A stretch of 14,246 nucleotides of DNA from an uncultured Desulfobacterales bacterium. Lineage in GTDB: Bacteria > Desulfobacterota > Desulfobacteria > Desulfobacterales > G020354645. The translations under genes were made by a program, and so were the position numbers. Location of the stretch: positions 1 through 14,246 of the forward strand of contig CAMYNZ010000046.1 of assembly GCA_947259865.1 (NCBI GenBank), given 5' to 3'. This document shows, one piece after another, positions 6,290 to 13,421 of this stretch (position 1 is its first letter; each line of letters opens with the position of its first letter). The notes beneath the pieces were generated by a model. The model worked only from the letters and a program-made list of their open reading frames with translations, was not told the origin of the DNA and ran no database searches.

Positions 6290-7444
6290 ATGGATTTTGA
6301 ACTGAATAAAACACAAAGAGATATTCAAAAGGCGGTTCGGGATTTTGCCAGGGGCGAATTCGACAAGGAGCTGGCCCATGAGCTGGACAGGAAGCAGGCA
6401 TTTCCTGCAGAGATCTTGCAAAAAGCTGGCGATCTCGGGCTTATCGGTGTACACTTTCCGGAAAAATATTCGGGACAAGGCCTCGGCTGTCTTGAAGCCA
6501 TACTGGTGGTTGAAGAATTGTGTCGTCGAGACTCTACCATTGGCAGCACCATTGCACTTGCCAGTTTTGCATCCGAAATTGTCCTGCGTCATGCCGGTGA
6601 TGCAACAAAAGAAAAATTTTTGCCGCCCGTAGCGGAAGGCCGCATGCTTTCAGCCGGTGCTTTTAAGGAACCAGATGATGTTCAGGACACCATGGGAATG
6701 AATACCACCGCCCAAAAAGACGGCAGCCAGTGGGTTATCAATGGTACCAAGACCTTTGTTACCAACGGCGGAATCGCCGGTTTCTATTGCGTTTTGTGCT
6801 TGACGGATCCGGATGCAATACCATCGGATAGCGGTATGAGTGTAATCCTGGTGGAGGCGGATCGAGATGGGCTTTGTGCGGCAGATATGGGTGAGAAGAT
6901 GGGAATCCGGATGATGACCACGGCGAAAATCAATCTGAATAACGTACGGGTGCCATACGCCAACCTCATCGGAGAGGAGGGCAGCGGGTATTACCATTTA
7001 CTTCATTTTTTTGATGAAAGCAGAATCCAGCTTGCCGCCCAGGCACTTGGAACCGCCCAGGGGGCCTATGACAGAGCTCTGGATTATGTCAAAAAACGTG
7101 AACAGTTTGGTAATAAAATTGCTGAATTTCAGACAACCCAGCACAAGCTCGCCGCGATGGCCACAAAAATTGAGCTGGCCCGACTGATAACCTATAAGGC
7201 CGCCTGGAATTTTGACCAGGGCCGCAACGATCCCAAAATTACTGCCATGGCCAGGTGGTATGCCGCCCGGACAGCGGTGGAAGTTGCCGACGAAGCCATA
7301 CAATTGCTGGGCGGTTATGGCTATATGACCGAGTATGACGTAGAGCGATTTTACCGGGATGCCAAGATCACCGAATTATTTGAGGGCCCGCAGTCGATCC
7401 ACCAGGATACGATCGCCACTGCCGTTGTCGGTAAAATTAAATAA
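6290..7444 (+). CDS. acyl-CoA dehydrogenase
   Basis: An FAD-dependent acyl-CoA dehydrogenase of 384 residues, the normal length. It oxidises an acyl-CoA to the 2-enoyl-CoA and reduces ETF. Visible are the N-terminal helical domain, the middle beta domain with GTKTFVTNGG, and the C-terminal domain with REQFGNKIAEFQ (FAD contact), IQLLGGYGYM and RFYRDAKITELFEGPQS. The likely catalytic base is Glu365 in FEGPQ, where most family members have YEGT; the change of the following residues may reflect substrate type. The ATG at 6290 is chosen over the GTG at 6278 because MDFELNKTQ is the usual family N-terminus and AGGA lies just upstream. ETF:quinone oxidoreductase at 11132-12805 is its probable electron route. 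Confidence 0.93.
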   Translation: MDFELNKTQRDIQKAVRDFARGEFDKELAHELDRKQAFPAEILQKAGDLGLIGVHFPEKYSGQGLGCLEAILVVEELCRRDSTIGSTIALASFASEIVLRHAGDATKEKFLPPVAEGRMLSAGAFKEPDDVQDTMGMNTTAQKDGSQWVINGTKTFVTNGGIAGFYCVLCLTDPDAIPSDSGMSVILVEADRDGLCAADMGEKMGIRMMTTAKINLNNVRVPYANLIGEEGSGYYHLLHFFDESRIQLAAQALGTAQGAYDRALDYVKKREQFGNKIAEFQTTQHKLAAMATKIELARLITYKAAWNFDQGRNDPKITAMARWYAARTAVEVADEAIQLLGGYGYMTEYDVERFYRDAKITELFEGPQSIHQDTIATAVVGKIK

Positions 7445-7522
7445 TTTCCGGGTAGAAACGGTCTTATTTCACAGTGCAATTTATTCACTATTTATTTTAT
7501 GATTCCAGAACAGGGGGTTATT

Positions 7523-7837
7523 ATGCTCGATCTAATTAAAAAAACAATGATGACCGGACTAGGCCTGGCGCTTTTAGCCAAGGATGAAGTGGAAGATCTT
7601 GCCAAAGAAGTTATTGAAAAAGGCAAGATGACTGAAAAGGAAGGCAGAAAATTCTTTGATGATTTGCAGAAAAGGTATGATGACGTTCAAAACAAGCTCG
7701 AAGACAGAGTAGAAAAAACGGTCAAAGAGTTACTGAGAAAAGCCGATGTCGTGACCGGGGATGAATTAAAAGCGTTAAAAAAAGAAATCAGAGAACTGAA
7801 AAAGGCCATCAGTGACAAAAGTGCCGACGCAAAGTAA
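7523..7837 (+). CDS. phasin-like small coiled-coil protein
   Basis: A 104-residue, highly charged, helical protein. A short hydrophobic stretch (TMMTGLGLALLAKDEVEDL) leads into Lys/Glu-rich heptads that end in LKALKKEIRELKKAI, a likely coiled coil. It resembles the phasin/PhaF-like family annotated as polyhydroxyalkanoate granule or synthesis-regulator proteins, but whether it binds granules here is unknown. The ATG at 7523 has AGGGGG five bases upstream; an upstream start at 7499 lacks such a site. It sits 78 bp after the dehydrogenase and 168 bp before the UbiB-family gene, a neighbour pair that I recall from other Desulfobacterota genomes, which hints at a shared membrane or lipid role. 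Confidence 0.75.
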   Translation: MLDLIKKTMMTGLGLALLAKDEVEDLAKEVIEKGKMTEKEGRKFFDDLQKRYDDVQNKLEDRVEKTVKELLRKADVVTGDELKALKKEIRELKKAISDKSADAK

Positions 7838-7857
7838 TACCGGTTTCATCAGTTTCG

Positions 7858-7979
7858 CAAAAAGTCGAAAAAACGACATTTCCGAAAGTATTAGGTTTTA
7901 GGTGTTAAGTTTTAAGCCTCTAGTATTGCTTTAAGCACAAATAACCCTGATTCTAAAACTTGTTGAAATCGACTTTCTG
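7858..7979. repeat. weak inverted repeat before the UbiB-family gene
   Basis: The bases caaaaagtcga at 7858-7868 match the reverse complement of tcgactttctg at 7969-7979 at 10 of 11 positions. A small hairpin gtcg/cgac is nested at 7864-7877. This lies in the 168-bp gap between the phasin-like and UbiB-family genes. It is short and AT-rich and could be chance. Confidence 0.3.
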
Positions 7980-8005
7980 AGTGCACCAAATTTTATTTCC
8001 AGTAA

Positions 8006-9712
8006 ATGGGTAAAATGCTCAGTATCCGAAAAATTGGCGTTTTGGGCCGCACCTATCGAAACCTCAAGCGCTATCAACAGATCCTGGCAATTCTGCTAAA
8101 ATACGGTTTTGGTGATCTCCTGGAACTGCTGAGGATCGACCAGTATGTGGAGGTCGGTCTCAAAATGATTTCGAGAAAGCAGGAGGTCAGGGTCGAAAAA
8201 CTCAGCAAACCCCAGGGACTTCGCATGGCGCTTGAGGAGCTGGGACCGACATATATCAAGCTCGGGCAGGTGCTCTCAACCCGGCCCGATCTGATCCCCG
8301 TTGATTTTATCACAGAACTTTCCAAGCTTCAGGACAAAGTGCCGTCGTTTCCGTTTGAGGATGCCAAACATATCCTTGAAGCCGAATTGCAGCTTTCCCT
8401 GGAAGAACTTTTTGAGATTTTTGAAGAAAAGCCGCTGGCTTCTGCCTCCATCGGTCAGGTACATAAAGCCCGACTAAAAAATGGTGAAGAGGTAGCGGTT
8501 AAGGTTCAGCGTCCGGGAATTCAAAGGATCATAGAAGTTGACCTTGAAATCATGCTCCATCTGGCCACCCTCATGGAACGACACGTGGAGGAATTGGCCC
8601 TGCACCGACCGATAAAAATTGTCGAGGAGTTTGCCCGTACTTTGGAAAAAGAAATCGATTACAGCATCGAAGCAGCCAGTGCAGAGCGGTTTGCCTCGCA
8701 GTTTCTGGATGATCCCCATGTATACATTCCCAAAGTTTTTATGGATGTGTCAACATCGCGTGTCCTGACCACAGAATTTATTGACGGCATCAAAGTATCA
8801 GAGAGTGACCGCCTCAAGGCCGCCGGGCTGGATCGAAAGCTCATAACAGATAGAGGCGCCGATGTGCTGTTGAAGCAAATTTTTGATTATGGATTTTTCC
8901 AGGCCGACCCCCATCCGGGCAATATATTTGTGCTTCCGGGTAATGTCATATGTCTGATCGATTTTGGTATGACCGGCACGGTGAACCGCAAAACCAGGGA
9001 AAGCTTTGTCGATCTGATTGACGGTGTGGTCAGCAAGGATCCATCCAAAACCGCCCGGGTGTTTCTCAAATTGACCCAGTGGGATAGAGAGCCGGATCTG
9101 CGGTTGTTTGAATCCGATGTTTCTGATTTCATGACAAAACATCTCTACAAGCCTTTGAAGGATATAGAGATCGGTAAATTACTTCACCAGCTGCTGGAGT
9201 TGGCCTCAAGTCATCGCCTGAGAATTCCGCCCGATATATTTTTTATGCTGAAATCACTGACGACGGTTGAGGGCGTGGCCCGGGCCCTCAACCCGGATTT
9301 CGACATGATATCCAAGGCCAAACCTTTTATTAAAAGAATCATGCGTGACCGATACAGCCCCCAGAGAATCGCCGGCGATATGATCCGGGTGGCTTCCGGA
9401 CTTGTGCATTTTATCGAGCAATTCCCCGAGGACATGCTCGAAATTACCCGACTGCTTCGCCAGCAGAAACTGACATTAAGCATCGATCAGAAGGGTCTCG
9501 AAAAAATGCGGGTTACCCAGGATCAAACCAGCAATCGGCTCTCATTTTCGATTATTATAGCGGCCCTGCTTATCGGTTCGGCCCTGATCGTCATATCCAA
9601 GACCCCGCCGTTTTTCTTCGGCATATCCTTAATCGGCATCATCGGGTTTTTGGCTGCCGCCATCATGGGAATTTGGCTGCTGGTGGCGATATTAAGAAAA
9701 GGACGGCTTTAG
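8006..9712 (+). CDS. AarF/ABC1/UbiB-family atypical kinase
   Basis: A 568-residue membrane-anchored protein of the UbiB family, atypical kinases or ATPases needed for quinone biosynthesis or lipid handling. It has KLGQVLSTRPDLIP (85-98, the KxGQ motif unique to the family), SASIGQV (146-152, the Ala-rich-loop equivalent), Lys166 in AVKVQRPG, DPHPGNIF (301-308) and IDFGMTG (318-324, Mg-binding Asp319). The last 57 residues hold two hydrophobic helices (about 512-530 and 537-562) separated by TPPF, the usual membrane anchor. In a menaquinone-using anaerobe the role would be in quinone or isoprenoid metabolism (inference). No clear Shine-Dalgarno sequence precedes ATG 8006; ATG 8015 is an alternative start, preceded by GGG. 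Confidence 0.92.
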   Translation: MGKMLSIRKIGVLGRTYRNLKRYQQILAILLKYGFGDLLELLRIDQYVEVGLKMISRKQEVRVEKLSKPQGLRMALEELGPTYIKLGQVLSTRPDLIPVDFITELSKLQDKVPSFPFEDAKHILEAELQLSLEELFEIFEEKPLASASIGQVHKARLKNGEEVAVKVQRPGIQRIIEVDLEIMLHLATLMERHVEELALHRPIKIVEEFARTLEKEIDYSIEAASAERFASQFLDDPHVYIPKVFMDVSTSRVLTTEFIDGIKVSESDRLKAAGLDRKLITDRGADVLLKQIFDYGFFQADPHPGNIFVLPGNVICLIDFGMTGTVNRKTRESFVDLIDGVVSKDPSKTARVFLKLTQWDREPDLRLFESDVSDFMTKHLYKPLKDIEIGKLLHQLLELASSHRLRIPPDIFFMLKSLTTVEGVARALNPDFDMISKAKPFIKRIMRDRYSPQRIAGDMIRVASGLVHFIEQFPEDMLEITRLLRQQKLTLSIDQKGLEKMRVTQDQTSNRLSFSIIIAALLIGSALIVISKTPPFFFGISLIGIIGFLAAAIMGIWLLVAILRKGRL

Positions 9713-9799
9713 CCACCTGAAAATAACTGGTATTGTTACCTCCGCTGAATATCCCGCCGGAAAAGCTTCTTAAAAAATATCACCGGTTTTGTGGCTAAA
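9708..9799. terminator. inverted repeat spanning both convergent stop codons
   Basis: The bases tttagccac (9708-9716) and gtggctaaa (9791-9799) are exact reverse complements. The left arm contains the TAG stop of the UbiB-family gene and the right arm contains the TAG stop of the small membrane-protein gene on the other strand. A partly symmetric ccgctgaatatcccgccgg lies between them, and T runs occur near 9803-9810. It may act as a bidirectional terminator, but the stem is short and the loop is long. Confidence 0.45.
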
Positions 9800-9974
9800 C
9801 TTCTTTTTTTGTTTCACCATATCGTTTCATGGCCGCATCGACCACGAATACGACGACCCCGTAAGTCCCGAAAAAGAGAAGGATTTGAGTAGACAGCGAC
9901 CCGACCCAGCCGAATAGTTTCAAAATAATGAATGCGGCAATTGCCGCGATAAACCCCGGGACAAACTTTATCAT
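9795..9974 (-). CDS. small two-helix membrane protein, unknown function
   Basis: A 59-residue protein starting MIKFVPGFIAAIAAF and ending KRYGETKKEV. It has two hydrophobic segments, about residues 4-24 and 30-47, joined by a short GWVGSLSTQ turn, and a basic C-terminal tail, so a hairpin membrane protein with its tail in the cytoplasm is likely. AAAGGGG stands nine bases before the ATG, a good ribosome-binding site, which together with the clean hydrophobic pattern argues that the gene is real despite its size. It converges on the UbiB-family gene. I do not recognise a family, and no function can be assigned. Confidence 0.7.
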   Translation of the reverse strand: MIKFVPGFIAAIAAFIILKLFGWVGSLSTQILLFFGTYGVVVFVVDAAMKRYGETKKEV

Positions 9975-10034
9975 TGACGATACCCCTTTCTGAAAATGTG
10001 ACTCAATTTCTCCCTTTCTCGAACCACCGGATAG

Positions 10035-10060
10035 GGTGTCAAATCTTGAATAGTGAATAA
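10035..10060. repeat. left terminal inverted repeat of the RAYT element
   Basis: Twenty-six bases, starting ggtgtcaaatcttgaatag, that are the exact reverse complement of 11044-11069. Read on the minus strand, the repeat encodes the last residues YSLFKI of the transposase and its TGA stop. Terminal DNA and coding sequence therefore overlap. Confidence 0.85.
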
Positions 10061-11004
10061 ATTTGATTGAATTTATCTTGCAACTGACGATCTGTTTGAA
10101 ATTTTGATTTCATAGCCCCGACACTATGGCTGATAGAAGAAGAGGTCACGCCAAACAGTTCCCCGATTTTCTCATTGGTCAGCATCCCCGTCTTCCACAG
10201 AGCATAGACAAGGATGTCTCGATCCGCTTTGTCGGATGATGATATCCGAGATGATTGTCGAAAACGTCGAACATCGCAGTTGAGTATCTTTGCTGCTTTA
10301 TCCAATAAGGAGTCTGGATCAAATTCTCTGAACATGCTTTTTTGTTGCGGTATCTCTCGATGCGGTGCCTCCGCTATATAGGTTTTGCGGATCTTGTCGA
10401 CAAATTTTTTTGATCCCAAAATCATCCCATGCCGTAAATTCTCCAACAAACGCGTTTCTTCCTTCGCATACTTCTGAACTTTTTCGCGATACCCCCGGTG
10501 TCTGTCCTTTTTATCAAACTGCGATAATATCAATTCTGTCGACAGCCATTGCGGCCCTTTTTTACCATACGCGTAGACCGGATAGCTACTCCAGAGATAC
10601 TGGGCCAGCCTATCGACTGTTCCGGACTTCAGGGGGTTACGATGTATATAACAGGAAAGCTGCATCAAGTAGATATCATTTTGCACAATGATGCTTTTAA
10701 AACGACCTTGAAACAGGTGACCGATTCTCGAATGCTTGTTATTAAAGCGCCGGGTATATGTCACACCAAGCCACTGCATGGCTTTTGATAAATTCGCTTG
10801 CTGTGTTCTTATCAAAAGGTGGTAATGATTGTCCATTAACACATAAGCAAAAATATCTATTTCAAATCGCTCAGAAATCTCACCAACAACACCCAGAAAT
10901 CCATATCGGTCATTATCATCGAAAAAAATATTCCTGCCCTCGTTTCCACGAGACATCACATGATAAAATGCACCATCAAATTCTATGCGCCACGCTCTGC
11001 CCAT
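10039..11004 (-). CDS. REP-associated-type Y1 transposase with C-terminal DnaA-like HTH
   Basis: A 321-residue single-strand DNA transposase. The N-terminal Y1 (IS200-like HUH) domain has FYHVMSRGN (13-21), the metal-binding H60-Y-H62 in DNHYHLLIR, GHLFQGRFKS (95-104) and the probable nucleophile Tyr119 in CYIHRNPLKSG. Residues about 262-305 (VYALWKTGMLTNEKIGELFG followed by VTSSSISHSV) form a helix-turn-helix like the C-terminal domain of the replication initiator DnaA, a fusion known from RAYT-type proteins and a likely reader of the element ends. The frame is intact and key residues are present, so it may be active. No clear Shine-Dalgarno sequence precedes the ATG. The last codons lie within the left inverted repeat. 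Confidence 0.88.
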   Translation of the reverse strand: MGRAWRIEFDGAFYHVMSRGNEGRNIFFDDNDRYGFLGVVGEISERFEIDIFAYVLMDNHYHLLIRTQQANLSKAMQWLGVTYTRRFNNKHSRIGHLFQGRFKSIIVQNDIYLMQLSCYIHRNPLKSGTVDRLAQYLWSSYPVYAYGKKGPQWLSTELILSQFDKKDRHRGYREKVQKYAKEETRLLENLRHGMILGSKKFVDKIRKTYIAEAPHREIPQQKSMFREFDPDSLLDKAAKILNCDVRRFRQSSRISSSDKADRDILVYALWKTGMLTNEKIGELFGVTSSSISHSVGAMKSKFQTDRQLQDKFNQIYSLFKI

Positions 11005-11043
11005 GCTAGCCGATTAAACAAAATCAGGGATGAATGTCAACAG

Positions 11044-11069
11044 TTATTCACTATTCAAGATTTGACACC
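11044..11069. repeat. right terminal inverted repeat of the RAYT element
   Basis: Exact inverted copy of 10035-10060, located 40 bp upstream of the transposase ATG (on the minus strand). The copy upstream of the start may also carry part of the promoter; none is obvious. Confidence 0.85.
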
Positions 11070-11131
11070 ATTTCCTTATTGCTGTTAACCGGCGCTGTTT
11101 AGCCAGAGGCTTTTTATAGCCCGGAGGTTTT

Positions 11132-12805
11132 TTACAGCATGGTGTATCCGGGGCCGTCCCCGCCTTCCGGACAGTTCCAGGTAATGTTGCGGTATGGATC
11201 TTTAATATCGCAGGTTTTGCAGTGCAGACAGTTGGCAGGATTCAGTTTGAGCCGCCGCTGGGATGTGGCCTCGTCAATTTCGATTTCATAGACATCACCC
11301 GGGCAAAATCGCGTGCAGGGACTGCGATAGGTGTCATAGCATTCGGTCACACACAGCCGGGTGTCGTGAACAATAATATGGGAGGGCTGATCTTCCCGGT
11401 GTTTGGTTTTGGACAGGTAAACTCCGGTCAGTTTGTCGACATACAAAACACCGTCATAGACTTTCGGATCAAAATCTGAACGCAGATCCTCACCATTGCC
11501 CTTGACAGACTTCAACGTCAGGCAGTCCTCTTCAAGCGGCATACTTTCCATCATGCCGCGACCGCCTGTAATGTACTGGGTACCCAGCAGGAAAAATTTC
11601 AGGGCGGCGGTTTTTGCCAGGGCCTGATAGAAATTTCTGCCCTTGAACATTTCTTCTTTTGCCCAGCTTTTTTCGAACAACTGCTGATAGGTTTCGAGGC
11701 TTTCAGCGGTGAGGCTATCTTTTTCCAAGGCCTGTATAATTGATTCTGCGGCCAGCATACCCGATTCCATGCAGACATGGATACCCTTCAACCCCGGCAT
11801 GTTCATCATCGAAGCACTCCCGCCCACAAACAGCGCGCCGTCCACCGCAAGTTGAGGCATCGTATATAAACCGCCGGTGCAAACCGCCCGGGCACCCTGT
11901 TCGATAACCTTGCCGTTTTTGATGATATTTGCCACAAACGGATGCTGCTTGAATTTGATATAGTTCTGATACAGATCTTTCATCGGATCCCGGTAGCAAA
12001 GCCCGGTGAGATATCCCATGGTTATTTGATTACCTTTCATCGCATAGATAAATCCACCTCCGGGGGTACTGAGTTCCAATGGGTAGCCGAGGAGATGAAT
12101 ATCGTTGCCTTTGCTGGTCTTAAAATAGTTATCTTCAGGCAACTGGATAACCTCTTCTATTCCAGTTTCGAAAACCTGGGGCATTTTTCCGGAGAAGATA
12201 TCCAGCTTTTTTGCAATTTGCTTTATCAGGCTTCCCCGGGCACCTTCGCCGAAAACCGTGGCTTTGGCCAGTATGTCGATGCCCGGCTCAAAATTATCTT
12301 TGGGATTGCCCTCTTTGTCGAGACCCTTATCTCCGGTGCGGACCCCGACCACCGTTTTTTGATCTTCGGCGTAGAGAACCTCTTGACCGGCAAATCCGGG
12401 GAAGATATTCACACCCAGCGCTTCGGCTATCTGAGCCATCCACCGGACAAATTTTGAAAGACTGATGATGTAATTGCCCGCGTTATGTAAATAATTCGGA
12501 ATAAAAGGAATCGGATAATGCCCCTTTGCGGTTAAAAAATAAAATTCGTCTCCTCTTACCGGGGCTTCGACGGGGCATCCCTTTTCCATGAAATCAGGGA
12601 CAAGTTTTTTTAAGGCAATGGGGTTAAGTACTGCACCGCTTAAAGCATGCGAGCCGATTTCGGCACCCTTTTCAATCAGGGCGACCTCAAGACTCATATT
12701 TTTTTCTTTGGCAAGTTGCATGAGTCGAATAGCACCTGCCAGACACGCCGGTCCCCCACCAACGAAAAGCACATCAAATTCAATCGATTCACGTTCAACA
12801 CTCAT
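11132..12805 (-). CDS. electron transfer flavoprotein:quinone oxidoreductase (ETF-QO)
   Basis: A 557-residue membrane-associated flavo-iron-sulfur protein that takes electrons from reduced ETF and gives them to the quinone pool. The N-terminal FAD fold is DVLFVGGGPACLAGAIRL (11-28), followed by GAEIGSHALSGAVLNP (47-62), as in mitochondrial and bacterial ETF-QO. The C-terminal [4Fe-4S] domain has FCPGDVYE (Cys501) and NCLHCKTCDIKDP (Cys526, Cys529, Cys532), then NCPEGGDGPGY. The Gly-rich FAD loop has Cys21 (codon tgt) where GxGxxG normally has its third glycine. GGAG stands eight bases before the ATG. It links the acyl-CoA dehydrogenases of this window to respiration; etfAB genes are not in view. 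Confidence 0.95.
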   Translation of the reverse strand: MSVERESIEFDVLFVGGGPACLAGAIRLMQLAKEKNMSLEVALIEKGAEIGSHALSGAVLNPIALKKLVPDFMEKGCPVEAPVRGDEFYFLTAKGHYPIPFIPNYLHNAGNYIISLSKFVRWMAQIAEALGVNIFPGFAGQEVLYAEDQKTVVGVRTGDKGLDKEGNPKDNFEPGIDILAKATVFGEGARGSLIKQIAKKLDIFSGKMPQVFETGIEEVIQLPEDNYFKTSKGNDIHLLGYPLELSTPGGGFIYAMKGNQITMGYLTGLCYRDPMKDLYQNYIKFKQHPFVANIIKNGKVIEQGARAVCTGGLYTMPQLAVDGALFVGGSASMMNMPGLKGIHVCMESGMLAAESIIQALEKDSLTAESLETYQQLFEKSWAKEEMFKGRNFYQALAKTAALKFFLLGTQYITGGRGMMESMPLEEDCLTLKSVKGNGEDLRSDFDPKVYDGVLYVDKLTGVYLSKTKHREDQPSHIIVHDTRLCVTECYDTYRSPCTRFCPGDVYEIEIDEATSQRRLKLNPANCLHCKTCDIKDPYRNITWNCPEGGDGPGYTML

Positions 12806-12855
12806 AACTTGACTCCTTCAAAGTGTTTAATATTGGTTATTTGGGCTCATATCTT

Positions 12856-12958
12856 AGATTTATGAATTCAAGCGAACTCATTTGAAGGAAGCATGTCTAT
12901 CATAATCGGGTAAATTTGTAAATTGTAATGCGGTTTTGATTTAAAAATTCATAAGTCT
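12856..12958. repeat. short inverted repeat upstream of ETF-QO
   Basis: The bases agatttatgaattc (12856-12869) match the reverse complement of aaattcataagtct (12945-12958) at 12 of 14 positions. It lies 50 bp upstream of the ETF-QO start, in AT-rich DNA without a gene. It could be a regulatory loop or simply AT-rich coincidence. Confidence 0.35.
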
Positions 12959-13047
12959 GCAGGGATCCATGCATAATTTTGGGTTCATCTCCCATTTAGT
13001 TGGAAAAGAGGGTCCCAGGATTCCAGGGGTCGAAGAAAAGGGTCCAA

Positions 13048-13274
13048 GGATCCAAAGGGTAAAGGGTTCAAGGGTTTGTTTTCAAAAGACTTTATCAACG
13101 CCTTTAGCATTCTTTCAATTTCTGAGTTGTCCATATTTAGTCTATCCAATACTTTTTTTAATTAGCTCTAAATCCCTGCTAACAGGGTTCGTATGGTTTT
13201 TATCAGACTTTCAACCCCTTGTAATTCTTTAGCATTTCACTCGACCCCTTGAACCCTTGGAACCCTTCTGGATC
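13048..13274. repeat. GGGTTCAAGGG-type inverted repeats flanking the gene remnant
   Basis: The segment 13048-13075 (ggatccaaagggtaaaggg and ttcaagggt) is an imperfect reverse complement of 13242-13274 (ccccttgaacccttggaacc then cttctggatc). Further degenerate copies of the unit (ccaggattccaggggt, aagggtccaaggatcc) lie just outside at 13014-13056. The repeats bracket the four-helix-bundle remnant exactly, so the two appear to belong to one element of about 230 bp. Confidence 0.65.
13075..13235 (-). pseudogene. decayed four-helix-bundle (23S rRNA IVS-type) protein gene
   Basis: Read on the minus strand from the ATG at 13235, the sequence gives MLKNYKGLKV, then two stops, then KPYEPC. This resembles the family's usual opening of the type MxxYxxLKVWQKxYELC. 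Further on it gives NPVSRDLELIKK and, in another frame from 13134, SEIERMLKALIKSFENK, which matches the usual C-terminal helix (ExKRML..LIKSL). Intact members are about 120 residues; here only some 160 bp remain, with stops, a frameshift and a large internal deletion. Members occur in 23S rRNA intervening sequences and as stand-alone genes, and are related to the Avd protein of diversity-generating retroelements. The assignment rests on recognising short conserved ends. Confidence 0.6.
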
Positions 13275-13335
13275 ATTCCTGCTCAATTGCAGATAACAGC
13301 TAATTTTTAACTAAAACTAATCTGGAAATGATCCA
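13269..13335. repeat. hairpin-forming repeat upstream of arsR promoter
   Basis: The bases tggatcattcc (13269-13279) pair with ggaaatgatcca (13324-13335), with one bulged base. The left arm overlaps the end of the inverted repeat at 13242-13274 and the right arm ends 16 bp before the -35 box of the arsR promoter. It could isolate arsR from upstream transcription. Confidence 0.45.
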
Positions 13336-13350
13336 AACTTATTGAAGGAC

Positions 13351-13394
13351 TTGACAATTTGATTATATATTAATATATGTACATATGATCATAT
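13351..13394 (+). promoter_or_regulatory. arsR promoter with overlapping palindromic operators
   Basis: A perfect -35 box TTGACA (13351-13356) is followed after 17 bp by TATATG (13374-13379) as a probable -10 box. Three perfect palindromes overlap it in series: atatattaatatat (13365-13378), atatgtacatat (13375-13386) and atatgatcatat (13383-13394). ArsR/SmtB repressors bind AT-rich dyads of the general form ATA-n-TAT that cover their own -10 region, so this is the likely autoregulatory operator. AGGGA (13409-13413) then precedes the GTG start by eight bases. Confidence 0.72.
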
Positions 13395-13421
13395 AATAAA
13401 TTATATATAGGGATTGTTAAA

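Larger units (their letters stand above)
10035..11069 (-). mobile_element. RAYT-like Y1 transposase element with 26-bp inverted repeats
   Basis: A 1,035-bp unit bounded by perfect 26-bp inverted repeats that encloses one Y1 transposase gene on the minus strand. IS200/REP-associated Y1 enzymes cut single-stranded DNA at hairpins and leave no target duplication. None is evident here: the flanking bases differ on the two sides (g at 10034, a at 11070). Intact ends and an intact reading frame suggest a recent or maintained insertion between the small membrane-protein gene and ETF:quinone oxidoreductase. Confidence 0.75.

Noticed and set aside
11098..11125. Terminator agcc-aga-ggctttttt on the plus strand
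   Set aside because: The stem is only four base pairs and no plus-strand gene ends before it.
12969..13232. Plus-strand open frame of 87 codons
   Set aside because: It runs antisense through the repeats and the four-helix-bundle remnant and has no ribosome-binding site or family resemblance.
13014..13260. CRISPR-like or tandem repeat array around the GGGTTCAAGGG units
   Set aside because: The units are degenerate, irregularly spaced and inverted relative to each other, with no uniform spacers; they fit flanking repeats of a mobile gene remnant better.
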